A DNA stretch of 64,000 bases. Origin: Galeruca laticollis (lineage: Eukaryota > Arthropoda > Insecta > Coleoptera > Chrysomelidae). The DNA is taken from NCBI GenBank assembly GCA_963921935.1, contig OY998180.1, positions 60,032,551-60,096,550 of the forward strand, written 5' to 3'. The position numbers and the translations under genes are program-made. The number at the start of each line of letters is the position of its first letter. Position 1 is the stretch's first letter. The notes beneath the pieces are model-generated. The model searched no databases and was not told the DNA's origin. It was given only the letters and a program-made list of their open reading frames with translations. Positions 45,050 to 57,474 of this stretch are shown one piece after another.

Positions 45050-47485
45050 TGCTACATAACTTTTACGAGAGTCAAAAAAGCAATCGACACAATATGCTTT
45101 CTTGCAAGTCTTGAGCCACTTTTCGTCCAAACTCTGCACTAAATTTCTCGTAACAAACTGTGTAACGCAACCGCTTCGCAGTTTGCCCTAGTTCGTGTCG
45201 CTCAGCTTGCAAATTTGGTTAAGCTTCGAGCTCCTGAATAGATACGTGTTTTTCGAAAATATGTTTCAAATATCTTTTTTGAATTCCGTGATGCTTTTGT
45301 TGTCTTGTGTCAGTTTTGAATACACCACATGGGCGTTTACCAGGGTAGTACCCAAAATCAATCCGACTGCCAGTTTCCGATACCATTTTATACCGCGCCT
45401 GAGAGGGGTGTTATAGGCTTTCTGTTGATTTTAAAGCTATATGTGCCTTGTAGTTGTTATAATTAACGATTAGCGCCGGTTTTTTTCGGCCAGGATCTGT
45501 TCGACTTGGTATAGCTCTCACCTAGATGCTTTGTACTGAGAGCCAAAACACCACTCTTATCTTTAGACTTCAGCATAACGATTGCGGGATCAATAAATCG
45601 AGTAATACATTCTCCTATTTTTAGTTTTACTTTTTAAACTTCCAGACTGTTATGTTTTCGTCTGTTCCTTATGTAGTGATTTCTAAAAGACAATAAAGAT
45701 AAAAGGTCGTTAATTAAGAATAACATTTTACATTTAAGAATAAATCCAATTTCAAGAGAACGTCGAACTCGGAACGATTATTAATTAGAAACACGTTATG
45801 ATAACAAACATGTATATTGTATAAATATTGTACTCACATGAATGTTGAAGAGAGGTCAGTGGTTGTGCCAATGACTTCGTTCAATTATCAACACTTCCTA
45901 TAAATACGAATACATCGTATCATGATAGATTATTGTTATTATATTTTGATATAGTTTAAAATGTAAGTTATTGTGCATCTGTGATACTAATTTATAATTA
46001 CATATCCCAGTGAATTTAATTGAAGTTATTTATTCAACCCCTAAGAATGGTTCACGAAGTAAGTGTCTCTAGAGATTAATGGTATTATGGTTTAAAGAAG
46101 TATATACAAGGGGCACTTGCTAAGTAACCACCACACTTAGTGTTCCAACTAAATGAGTTTTCTTCTGAAGCAGCAGATTTGCTAGATTCACGCTGGTGTA
46201 GTAATTATCAACATATAATGTTCTACCAGAGTATAGGAGTGGTTCCATCAAGTCCAAAACAACTTGTTCTGTTGAGGAATGCGGCTGCTTATTTAGCTTA
46301 GTTTGTCCACCATATACTGAAAAATTGTAAGTGTATCCATTTTAGATGCACATTTTATAAACTTTTATACCAAACTTGTGTCCTTTATTTTTGATATATT
46401 GACGAAAACCAAGTCGACCTCGAAATGGTACCAAGGTTTCATCAATACATACGTTTTCTGGCGGTACTACAGTATATTTATATCTTGCGATCAGCATATC
46501 TAGCATCGGTCTTATTTTGCGAAGCTTATCGACGACTCCTTCTGTGAGTTTCTCATTGTCGCACAAATGTAACGTGCGTAACAGTAACTGAAACCTGTTT
46601 CTACTCTTGCAACTACCATTTTGGTAAATTTCTTCTTTAGACCAGTAGTCTGTAATAGAAGGAAATCGGCATGAACCCATCCACAGTAAGATTGCAAAAA
46701 ATAACTCTATGTCATCGTCGTTGGTATCAGTCCATTTATGTAAGCGAGATTTTGGTTTGTTAGTTTTTTCTTTTAGTTGAGCTGCGTATCTGTTGGTCTA
46801 AATGACAATGTGATGTAAAATTTCAGGTGTAAAAAACAATCGAAAAAACTCGTACGGACTCTTGCTGAATTATGGTTCCGCTAAATCGGGATTTATTCCT
46901 ACTGTAGTTACCGTAAAATCAAATGTCTTCAAGCTTGTTGATGCTTTGATTGGTCTCAACTCTACTTTTTCGTCCTCTGTTGCCTCTTCTCCTGAGATCT
47001 TCAATGCTATTTTGGTGATGCCTTGATTCACTACTTCTGCTGTGACATAGGCAACAGTATTTGCTTCATTTTCAACGTGAGACTCGTCTGTAAAAGGGAA
47101 TCTGCACGTTGCGCATGACAAAAATCTGAAGAAGAAATATGATATTCAAGCATTTTGACATAAAACCACGAAATCCGCTAGTTTGCGATAATAGAATTGA
47201 AATTTCATTACAAAAATTCTGTTACATGTGAAATAGCATAGTATTATTTATTATACCTGGCAAAGATGAGTTTGGAACGCAAGTAACCGGTCCGCCATTA
47301 GACTTTACATTTTTTATATCATGTCTCTGCTTCTTCTTAGGGATTTTCTCACATTTGCTATCACTTTCACTTCCTGGTAAATAATCATCTGAGGAATCAC
47401 TGGCAGCAAATGGATCTTCCTCTTCGTCCGACATTATATCATCCCATATTTTTTGGAGACGTTCTTCCTGTTTTTCGTAACTCAT
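45050..47485 (-). pseudogene. piggyBac transposase B, split by about 440 bp
   Basis: Reading leftward from the ATG at 47485: an acidic N-terminus (MSDEEEDPFAASDSSDDYLP) and a damaged linker (47121-46870). The core (about 46790-46340) follows with AAQLKEKTNKPKSRLHKWTD, ELFFAILLWMGSCRFPSITD and CIDETLVPFRGRLGFRQYI (first catalytic Asp). Then come LYVDNYYTSVNLANLLL (second Asp region, near 46190) and HLVGTLS at about 46105. The next expected block, KLKIGECI...VMLKSKDKSGVLALST, appears only at about 45640-45540, so about 440 bp intervene. The C-terminal core (RRGIKWYRKLA-like, near 45400) and a Cys-containing end (near 45100-45050) follow. Several frameshifts and stops make it inactive. Confidence 0.8.
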
Positions 47486-47818
47486 TTCGACACACTGTTA
47501 ACCCAATTACGTATGAAACAGAACTGGCGCGCAAGTTTTGCGGATAACCAGTAATCGCTTGGACTGGTTAGAATTTGTCGAAACTTGTTGTTGAGGCACA
47601 GTATTCGTACCTCGCAGCACAAGCGGTTCAATTGTACGTTCTGTGCCGCGAGGTAACAACGCTGCGCCTCATTTTTTACGCAAAAATGCGGGAAACAATA
47701 ACAGCCATGATAATTTTGAAAAACTGTGTTCTACAAATAAAATCATGTTGAAATCTGAGCAAAACGAAATTTGGCACAGGGGACAAAAATTTTTCTGCTC
47801 ATGGCGGCAGCCAACGTG
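45050..47818 (-). mobile_element. piggyBac-like element B
   Basis: Minus-strand element. The right terminus is TTAA at 47819-47822 with the inward sequence cacgttggctgccgccatga (read on the minus strand). The opposite terminus was not found near 45 kb. It encloses a largely complete but fragmented transposase that differs clearly from that of element A, so it belongs to a separate lineage. Confidence 0.65.
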
Positions 47819-47822
47819 TTAA

Positions 47823-49690
47823 CCCACAAAACACTTTGGCACACGTGGGACAAGTAGTTTTTAGATGTTTCCTTATTGTTGTTTTAATACATTTTTGACG
47901 ACATTCCAATCACGGCTTTGGTAAACTATTAAATTTACTGTTTCGACCCTTACTCTGTAGAATCTACTCATATTTGAAAGTAATAATGAAATTATATAAG
48001 TGATATAAACTCTCCAAATAGGATTTACTTTGTGTATCACAACGGCATACTCAATAACAACAATATTTTTTGCACTTTTTTAACCGATAAAATTTTTTAT
48101 TTCAAATAAAATACTTGATTAATATTTAGTTATAAGTGTACGTTAATTAAAATTTCATTACTTAATAAGTAGTTATAATTATTATTTTTTCAGCAAATTA
48201 CATTTAAGACGTGGTATGTACTGCTTATTTATTTGTAAAGTGCTCGAAAAACATGGCGGAAGTTGTGGCATGCGTATAAAATTTTTCCAACTAATAAAAG
48301 GTCTATTTTTTTTATATAAAAGATTGTCGCGAGATTTACCTGTGTATATCAACAAGTAAATTAGATAACTTGATTAGAGTGATTTTAATTTTTAAAATTT
48401 TCATACTAATTAAATACGAGTACTTAAATCTCGCGACAAGCTTTTATATCAATTAAATTGTGCCTTGACGTTATAAGTTGACAGTAAAAGTTTTAAATGA
48501 AAAGTTTTTTTTATTCTTTGTAGTGCATTTAAATAAAAGCTTGTTTCAAAGGAAATTTTCAATTTGTTGTAGGTTAACACAAAATTGGAATACATATTAA
48601 TAATTTATTTATCATGATATGTACATAGTATGTAGTGTAAACAATACACATTTTGAAATTATTTGAAGATTGCTGATAGTGTAGGTACATCATTTACGTA
48701 TTAAAAAAGGTGAAAAAAACCCAAATAGGAACTGATAAAATCGTTTATTTCAATTTATAAATAATATTGGAAGCAAAATTACAATTTATCATAAAGCAAA
48801 CACAAATTTTACATGTAAATAAAATACCTTTACAAAAAGATTTAAATACACATTCTATTTTTCATTAGAATAGTATGTCTGTTTCTCTGTTATTCTTATT
48901 TTACAAACTTCTTCTTCTTATGGAATTTGCATAACATATATGTTTGTTTTTTAAAATGTCTTATTGACTTTTGACAATAGTTCGTAGTTCAAATTGTTGA
49001 TAGGATCATTAATTTTGAAATGGAATCCTGTTGAAGTATTTTTTGAGAAATATTGATAAAATTACAATTACCTTCCTAATTTCTACTAAGCTAAGTAAAG
49101 ATTGTGTGCTGGACATTCCTTCAATAAAATTGGTTACATCTTTTTAATTATTCAATTTGCTCAGAATATCAAGATCATCTTTTATTGTAGTGCTGGCAGT
49201 ATCTGAAGCAAACTCTCTCCTCTCCTGCAATACCCTGTCAGATGTAACCCATACTGTTAATTTACTATACTATTTTGAGTTGTTCCTTCTTCATAAATCT
49301 TTTGGTACTTACTTCATAATTGTATCCCAAATGCATTATGTTTCCTTTGAAGTATATTAACAAGTGAGTTAAAATATAATATTTTAATTATAGTTTTCTG
49401 ATAAGTACCATGTAAAGTTTAATTCTTGACGGACATATTCCACGAATACGGATGCTTCCTCCAAAATTTTTACATGCATTAGAACCAAACAATTATAATA
49501 AAATGAATGTATCATTTGAATCAGTCTTATTACACTCATACAAAATGGATTTTTCCCATTTGCAAGTTTTTCTGTGCCTACAACTTCTCTGTTCTGTAAT
49601 TCTGTCCAATCTGTTAACTCTTCCATATTCCCAAAATTCAAATCATATTATATGATATTAACTTAATGAACATTAATGTGTTCTTGTAAT
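47823..49690. other. AT-rich non-coding sequence
   Basis: No gene recognised. It contains a small inverted repeat (48319-48449) listed separately. Short frames at 49157-49360 and 49384-49655 overlap on opposite strands without domains. Confidence 0.45.
48319..48449. repeat. 131-bp hairpin with TCTCGCGA-type arms
   Basis: The left arm tataaaagattgtcgcgaga (from 48320) pairs with the right arm tctcgcgacaagcttttata (to about 48448), with one mismatch in 25 positions. The loop is about 80 nt. It could be a very small MITE or the remains of one. Confidence 0.7.
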
Positions 49691-49799
49691 TAATCGCTTT
49701 CAGAGTCACTAAGAAATTCTAAAACAATACTATTGCTGTAGTCAACCTCTGAAGTAGATTCGCTAGACGATCCTGTATTTACAATATAATTAGAAAATC

Positions 49800-50255
49800 T
49801 ACAGCGTCATTCAATCCATTTAGATTCGCCTTTCTTTACAACACAAATTGAACAATATTCTTGAACAGATACTTCAGAAAGTTTTCTCCTGACTAATTTC
49901 TCCACATCAACTAGTTCAAATGGTACTGTCCAATGCAACCCAGTTGTTACCCATTGCCCAGCTTTTTTCTATTGTGTTGAATTCCGGATGGTGAGGTGGC
50001 AACCGTAAGATTTTATGTCCATGTTCCTCCAATAAACAGTGTTTTTATTGCATCACGTGAAGTGGGTTTTGTTTTACTGGCATCTTGGACAAGTTTTTGG
50101 ACTTTAAGACATTCTAACATTTCTGTTTTGCTAGAGGCTGATGTAATATTATTTTCAGATCTCATGTTATGGTAAGAAGCATCATCCACAACTGATTTCT
50201 AGGGCATTGTGAGTGATAGTTGTTCCTAAACCCATTTCATAAAGTTTTTGGGGTT
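49800..50255 (-). pseudogene. Tc1/mariner transposase remnant, Sailor-related
   Basis: Reading leftward: FMKWV, then SVVDDASYHNMRSE (second catalytic Asp region), LEEHGHKILRLPPHHPEFN and TIEKSW (third residue Glu), then VPFELVDVEKLVRRKLSEVS and a short C-terminus ending WIE near 49810. The motif order matches the Sailor-like copies (VVIDNAPYHN...LRLPPYHPDLNPIESVW), but the sequence is clearly different, so it is a separate lineage. Several frameshifts are present. The N-terminal half and both termini are missing. Confidence 0.65.
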
Positions 50256-50377
50256 AGGTGGAAGAGCAGATGTATGTTAAATGCTAAATATATATTACAT
50301 ATTGTACTTTATTTATTATTACATACAAACTGAATCTCGCCCTATCTGTATAAACAGAATGTAATTTTATCTTTTAG

Positions 50378-50406
50378 TAATTGGTAATAAAGTCTTTTAT
50401 TATTAC

Positions 50407-50457
<51 letters not shown>

Positions 50458-50474
50458 CATTATTATTATTATTA
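50378..50474. repeat. (ATT)n microsatellite
   Basis: About 30 near-perfect trinucleotide units with one act and one atc interruption. The frame reading it as poly-Ile is an artefact. Confidence 0.95.
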
Positions 50475-51344
50475 TCAATGATTTATGTAATGATGGTAGT
50501 CATAGAATCAATTTTATCATGGATCACGGGAACTACATATTATGTTATGAGAGAATGTATATAATGTTATCTTATTTGACTGTTCATTTTTTATCATGAG
50601 ATATTGTTTTAAAACCAATTTCACATCTATACGTAACAAAAGTATAACTTTCCTATTATGCAATGAATATCACCATATTTAAAGAGTATATTTCCCTAAA
50701 TTAAATTGAAACAGGTTATATTTTATAAATAGTGTTTAAAAATATATGGGACAATCGTTACTCACAACAATCACAATCTATTCTCTTTTGAGGTTAGCTT
50801 TTCCAAACCTTCTCCTGATACACCGTATCATCCCTTGGATTGCAAGTGCGAGCTGTTAATTTTCTAAGATATTAATTCTTTAAACGCGAATGTTATGCGA
50901 TTCCATGATCACTTTTCTGTTGTCTTGTGTATGCTGCCATCTACAAGGAAGGCATTATTTTTGGTTAAATACTTATGCATGCTACATATTAATATTTTTA
51001 ATTTTACAACATTTATTGTAGTTTTATTTTAATTTGTGTTCTGATCATGAATTTGTTCCACTCGTTTCACAATTTTCCCCATTCACAAAATAATTTTCAC
51101 TTTTACCACTTCTTCAATAATTAATAAAAACCTCTGACCTAAAACGATGATTTTGTAATGGAATTTTAATTCCATGTTCGGCTTCGGCATGGTTTTATAT
51201 TAGATAAAACACACAACACTCACTTATAAAGTAGCTAAACTTCTTACAACATTTACAATCAATGATATTCGACAAATGCACTATTGCTTTTAGAAACCAG
51301 AAACACAACCTCAAATGGCAAATACCAAAATTATAACACAATAT
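50475..51344. other. no gene recognised
   Basis: AT-rich spacer. At about 51345 similarity to the 3' region of the Sailor-like element begins. Confidence 0.4.
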
Positions 51345-52123
51345 TTTGAATTTGGATTTAAAAATAATAAATTGTGGCACATGTATAATGCTATATAAAA
51401 TCGAGCTTAGAAAATAAAATTACGTTAATGTGTTGATTATTATTAATTGAATGAATAAGAAAATAAAAAAGATTTGTCTACGAAAATTGGGATTTTTTTT
51501 GTACAGACATAATTATTTATTGCTTCAAAAACCATACGGGGAATTCTATAATTACCCTTTATTATTTTATGTGATGTAAATAATAAATGGATTCCAAGAG
51601 ACATAAACTTTCACCTTTATTTCATAATATTCGTTATTGAGGTTTATTTGTATATAAATTGGAAGTCCGGTAGATTAAGTAGATGAAGCGTACAATATGA
51701 TAAGGATTGTTAAAAGACTTTCTAAATTTAACAATGGCCAATATTTTTTCCTATCTGTTCGTAGTAATAGTTAATGACATACCTACCTGTTAAGCTTCCT
51801 AAACTGGTTATTCTTAATAATATGTAAAAATTCGGGTTTATACATAAAATTTGAAAAACATATTGATGAAATCACCTTTAGAGATGGTCTAATAAGTATA
51901 CTAATAATATAAATAAACTATTAAAGCTTTTTTGTGGTAGATGTTTCTACTTTCATATGTAAATTTTTGGGTTTTTTGCAAATATTTACTATGAAATTAG
52001 AACATTCTTTCACACTTTTTACAGAGTTGGGACTGGCAAAACAACAAAATCTTGGTTCTGGGTGCCGTCAATTATTGTTTATTTAAAACTTTGTACAGAT
52101 ATGCTACCAATATCATATTACTC

Positions 52124-55100
52124 TAGTGGAATTCGTATTTAATATCTGCAATTTTATAACACCTATTTACATCATTAAGTACTGCCCAAACACTTTCGAT
52201 TGGATTTAAATCCGGGTGATAAGGGGGTAGCCTTAAAACTTGAAATCCATGTCGAATAGACAATTCACCAATTTTATAAGTTTTATATTGTGGTTTGTAC
52301 ATTTTTGCAACGTTATAAAGATCCGGTATTAACATGTGTTCACTGTAATATATGTTTCTTTCAGAAAGCCAGTTTTTTAATTGTTGTTTAGTCCAAGCAG
52401 TCGGTGGTAATTTTTCTTTTAGAACATTGTGATATGGGGCGTTATCAATTACCACAACAGCGTGTTTTGGTAGGTTTGGAATAAGTTTTTTTTGTACCCA
52501 CTTTTCATAATTTTCGTACGCCAATTCATTATGATAATCTCCTGTTTTTTACTGGAAGTTCCACATAATACCAGCATTAGGTACACAACCATTTCCACTT
52601 CCACATGCACAATGATGAGTCTATTACGTTCTGAAGCGGGTTATCTTAATCCTTCGTTACTCTTGTTGCTCCGTCCTTTAAGGTGCGTGTGACATGAATG
52701 AATGTATGTTTCATCCATATAAATGATAGGTTTGTACTGTTCTCTGCACTTTTTTATGTTTCGTGACGTTCCATTAACAAACCTCCGGTGTTTCTCATGT
52801 TGGTCCAACGAAAACCCAAAGAATGTGTTTGTTTTCGCAGAGATTCACGACTTCCTGTGAAGCCATAACTATCTGCAAAGGTTTGGTGTACATTTCTTAA
52901 CGTGGGTACTTTTTTCTCGGATATGTGATAATTTATTATGCACCTTCTAAGCACAGGTTTGTCGAATTGATCCATACGGATACTGGACGTTCTTTGTTTT
53001 TTAGTCGGCACATTAGTGTCAGCAATACTTCCTGCCAGACCTCCTTTTTTAATACGGGAAAGCGTTCTTTGGTTAACTTTCGTAGCAGCAGAAACTCGTT
53101 CAATGGCCTGCCAATAAAATAAGTCGATATAAATGTTGTATTAAAAGTTCCAATCATGTGTATTTTTATACAAATAAAATAAGGAAGTAGGTAAATTTTT
53201 TTCAGTGACCGTTCTTTGAAATTAAAATTTTTTTCGTGGTTTTCGGCCATATAAAAGAAGTATAAAATTCAAAAATACTATATTACGTTTCAGTTCATAA
53301 GTTGTTTTAAACGATCTTTAGATTTTAGTTAAAAGATATTTTAATATGACCAAACCACAATTGAAACTGAAATCGGAAGATGGTTCAAAACAAATAATGA
53401 AAACGAAACGTAATAGAGATAGGTATGAAATGCGTATAACAATCATAATTATAAGATCAAAAACCTGTTACATTTAAATAGGTATCTTACACAAAATAAA
53501 CATGTGCCCTTTTATATACTGCTGTAGACAGAAACAGAATAGTTATTTATGCAACAAGTACATAAAGTGGTGCTTTTTTTCACGAATGGAAAAATTGACG
53601 CTTGAGCCGCAGGCATGCAAAAACCAAAAAATGTCTCATTTAGGTTGCTTTAAATGGACTAAATCTGGCGTCGATTTGTTTGTAATGATAACATAACGGT
53701 GCAAAAAATTGACACATTAGTGCATAACATACTTTGTCTCACCCTAATTTCACTTTTTACTTTTCCGCCCAACCTTTCAATATGCGAGAAAAGTATTGGT
53801 TTACCCCAAAAAAAGTTGGAATTTTGAATTTTTTTTTGTTATTTTCACGTTTTCCATCAACAACAACACGAAAAAACGGTTTTTAGAAAAAAAATCCTGT
53901 GTGTATGTCGTCGTTGTCGTCGGCCACTTTTCCTTACAATTCTTGTTAGCACGATACAGCCTCCGGAGTGCAATAAGTCAGCAATTTTATGATTGAATAT
54001 TGTTAAGGAGATGTCACAGATGAACCCTATTGATTTTCAGTTCACCAGAGCCAGTACAACGGGTGCTATGGTACTTGAAGTACGACATTTTGTAATTTTT
54101 TGCGAAATTTCAGTTGGTTAGCACAATACAGCCTCCGGAGTTCAACAAGTCATCAATTTTATGATTGAATATTGTTAAGGACATCTCACTGATGAACCCT
54201 ATCGATTTTCAGCTCACCAGAGCCAATACAACAGGTGCTACAGTACTTTGAGTATGATATTTTTGTCATTTTTGGAGAAGTTTCAGTTTGGTAGCACGAT
54301 ACTACCTCCGGAGTATATACAAGTGATCAGTTTTATAATTGAATATTATTTATTCAGATCGTTTCAAAGATGAACACTATTGAGATTTAGCTCACTAAAT
54401 ACAGTACAACGGGTGCTATGGTACTTGAAGTACCAGATTTTTGTCATTTTTGGAGAATTTTCAGTTTGTTAGCACAATACAGCCTCCAGAGAGTATACGA
54501 TTGATCAATTTTATGATTGAATATTGTTCAAAGTGTCTCACAGATGTACCCTATTTATTTTCAGTTGACTAGAGCGAGTACAGCGGGTTCTATAAATCCA
54601 GATATACTAAATTTTTGGTTATTTTTGGAGAAATTTCGGTTTGTTAGCACAATACATCCGCCGAAGTGTATGCAAGTAACAATTTTATGATAGAATATTG
54701 TTCAGGGTCACAGATGCGAAAAAGTTAGTTTCCATCTTCAAAACCGTTTATTTTTAAATCGTTTAACAAATGAACATTTATTGTACGAAAATCGATTTAA
54801 ATAAACGGTTTTAAAGATTAAAACTAACTCTTCCGCATCTGTGGCCCTGAACAATATTGTATCATAAAATTGTTACTTTTATACACTTCGGGGAATGTAT
54901 CGTGCTAACAAACCGAAATTCCTCCAAAAATAACCAAAAATTTAGTTTATCTGGATTTATAGGACCCGCTGTACTCGCTCTAGTCAACTGAAAATCAATA
55001 GGGTACATCTGTGAGACACCTAGAACAATATTCAATCATGAAATTGATCAATCGTTTACTCTCTGGAGGCTATATCGTGATAACAAACTGAAAATTCTCC

Positions 55101-55970
55101 GAAAAGGACAAAAATTTTGTACTTCAAGTACCATAGGTACTGGCTTTAGTGAGCTGAATATCAATAGAGTTCATCTTTGAAATGCTCTGAATAATATCCA
55201 ATTATAAAATTGGTCACCTGTATATACTCCGGAGGCTGTATCGTGCTAACAAACTCTGAAACTTATCCAAAAATGACAAAAATATCGTACTTAATTACTG
55301 TACCACCTGTTGTAATGGCTCTGTTGAGCTAAAAATCAATTGGGTTCATCAGTGAGATGTCCTGAATAATATCCAATCATAAAATGTGTGACTTGTTGAA
55401 CTGCGGAGGCTGTATCGTGCTAACAAACGGTAATTTCTCAAAAAATTACAAAAATGTCATACTTCAAGTACCATAGAACCCGTTGTACTAGCTCTGGTGA
55501 GCTGAAAATCAATAGGGTTCATATGTGACATGTGCTTAACAATATCCCATCATAAAATTTGTGACTTATTGCACTCCGGAGGCTGTATCATGCTAATAAG
55601 ACATGTAAGGAAAAGTGGCCGACGACATACACACAGGATTTTTATTCTAAAAACCGTTTTTTCGTGTTGTTGTTGATGGAAAACGTAAAATTAACTCAAA
55701 AAAAAATTTCAAAATTCCAACTTTTTTTGGGGTAAACCAATACCTTTCTCGCATATTAGAGAGGTTGGGCGGAAAAGTAAAAATTTACTATCGAGTGTAA
55801 ATTTGTTAAAAAATTACTCTAGTTTAAAAATTGTATTGCAATAATTAAAACTTACTCCTGTTAATGGAATTGTCGACTTGCCATTGTTTGCCTCTTCGGT
55901 CATGAAATTTAAAACGTTCATAATTATTTCACGACACTGCTCACTCAACTTTACTTTCTGGAGTCTCCAT
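52124..55970 (-). pseudogene. Sailor-like DD82E transposase, second copy
   Basis: Exon 1 starts at 55970 (METPESKV) but lacks 13 bases present in the sister copy and is frameshifted. Its donor region near 55851-55860 is altered. Exon 2 starts at 53107 after TTGGCAG and keeps the helix-turn-helix region SRIKKGGLAGS and the block HQTFADSYGF that the sister copy has lost. The catalytic blocks are YMDETYIHS near 52700, VVIDNAPYHN (second Asp intact) and YHPDLNPIESVW. There are 82 residues between the second Asp and the Glu, matching the DD82E Sailor family. The C-terminal codons are deleted: the frame jumps from WAVLND into 3' UTR sequence. It is inactive. Confidence 0.8.
53754..55783. mobile_element. 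complete palindromic foldback element, 2.03 kb
   Basis: Two arms of about 1 kb in inverted orientation, with the centre near 54775. The outer ends are tttttacttttccgcccaac and its reverse complement gttgggcggaaaagtaaaaa. Each arm has a gtcgtcgttgtcgtcggcc segment and then five units of about 170 bp. Unit markers lie at about 53948, 54118, 54289, 54470 and 54643, mirrored at about 54895, 55076, 55240, 55420 and 55589. Most units contain a ccaat/attgg micro-hairpin. No transposase is present, so it is non-autonomous. No clean target duplication is visible, because about 55 bp of the host intron are missing. Confidence 0.88.
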
Positions 55971-56145
55971 AACAAGTTAGTATTGCGCAGCCCCGGTAAT
56001 CACACTTTTCTCTGAACTGTACTGTCGAAACGAAGCTTACGAATTCTGCCAGCGAAGTGAGCTCTTGCAATCCACATACGTCTTTGCTAGGGCACATCGG
56101 AATTTGCCAAACTTCCGACTGCCAAAATCAATTTGCCAATCTGTA

Positions 56146-56853
56146 CTTAATTTCTCCTAGCGGCTGGACTAGCAATTGGAATTTGGTGTTTTAGAGATTC
56201 GTTTGTAGCATTAGATGGCTGGGTCTTCTATCTTGACATGGGTGACGAATCTTTGATTGACCTTGCCTCAAGAGATTGGGACTTCGATTTTGTCCTAGGT
56301 GACTTCATTTCCCAGGAACAAAATCATGTTGTCCTGTGTAGTCGGTAGGTTACATATTGGTTCACTAACTTTTCAAAAACTAATAGTCACATTGATGACA
56401 AAATATCATAGCTGCATAGTTTTTTATGTCATCAGAACCGAGATTTGCAGACATGTACTTATACCGTATTTTAAAAATTACGTTGAAATTAAACAAAACT
56501 ACAATTTAAAAAATGAGCATGTAAATAATACCTCGAAGCCTACTATGGAAAGATGTTGTATATGTACATAAAATCGTAGTTTTTAAATTGTGTCGGTATT
56601 CCAAACTCCATCCCATTCAGGCATTTTATCCTTGCTGCGAGACTACGCATAGTTTACTTGATGTTATGGCCTTGCTCTAACGCTCGTTGAATTCTAAAAT
56701 AACACGTCCGATAGTGCAATTCTGATTCATACTAATAAAGTCCAAGGTTGTAAAGAAATGTTGAATATTAAAGTCAGAAAAAGAGAATCTGTTTCAATGA
56801 TTCTCTCATTTCATGATATTATTCACATATAAGACAGAATTTCAAAATATAAT
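56146..56853. other. no gene recognised
   Basis: Unassigned sequence between the Sailor-like element and the 621-bp repeat. A short plus-strand open stretch at 56180-56340 shows no known domain. The 90-codon frame at 56299-56571 is unsupported. Confidence 0.4.
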
Positions 56854-57474
56854 ATGAATAAATTCAATTTCGTCAGTACAAATTATTTATTTATAAGATT
56901 CATGTTTTTCCAAGGTTAATCATAGTATTTATAATTTTTTTATCTAAGATACTTAGAATTCTTGTTCATTCTTAGAGTCATAATAAATATTCAAAAAACA
57001 AGTTTTAAATATTAGAAGCTCTGTTTTCTGTATATTAACAAAAAATATAAAAATATAAACAATTGTTTTCTCGCTAATATCTCTACATGAATAGTTAAGA
57101 TAAGTTTAGTAATTCATAAAAAATCTTCCATTCCTTAATATTATAAGTGACCCATATCGATGTATTAACGATTCCTATGCTTTTCTTCCGAAATAATACG
57201 TTATTTTCTACTCATGGCAATTCTTCATAGTGACATTAATCTACAGTACATATCATGCATATGGTTATTCTCGGATGCATCTAATATTTCTGGGACCTAT
57301 ATTGTTACAATTTTAACTTATATTAGTTATCCCAGCTATGCTCAAGCTTATGAAACTTTCACGCATTATAATGCAAGCAATTAACATTACACAGAGCGAA
57401 TTTATTAACTTATAAATTTCAAATAAGACATGGTCCATTAAGTCCCGTGTATTCTTGATAAGTCTCTGATTTGT
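56854..57474. repeat. 621-bp direct repeat, left copy (putative target duplication)
   Basis: It begins atgaataaattcaatttcg and ends gtctctgatttgt. It is matched without any length change at 59368-59988 (constant offset 2514), with about five or six substitutions, roughly 99 percent identity. The LINE occupies exactly the interval between the copies. Confidence 0.93.

Larger units (their letters stand above)
51345..56143 (-). mobile_element. Sailor-like element, second copy, inverted and interrupted
   Basis: Minus-strand relative of 34897-38162. The 5' terminus is intact at 56143 (gccaaaatcaatttgccaat, then ctg and TA). The 3' end is lost: similarity stops near 51345, about 165 bp short of the expected terminus. 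The intron is interrupted by the 2-kb foldback element (53754-55783), and about 55 bp of intron are missing at that junction. Confidence 0.8.

Noticed and set aside
50381..50599. Poly-isoleucine frame
   Set aside because: It translates the (ATT)n microsatellite.
53754..55783. Helitron as the identity of the palindromic element
   Set aside because: The ends are inverted repeats and there is no 3' hairpin followed by CTRR; the architecture is that of a foldback element.
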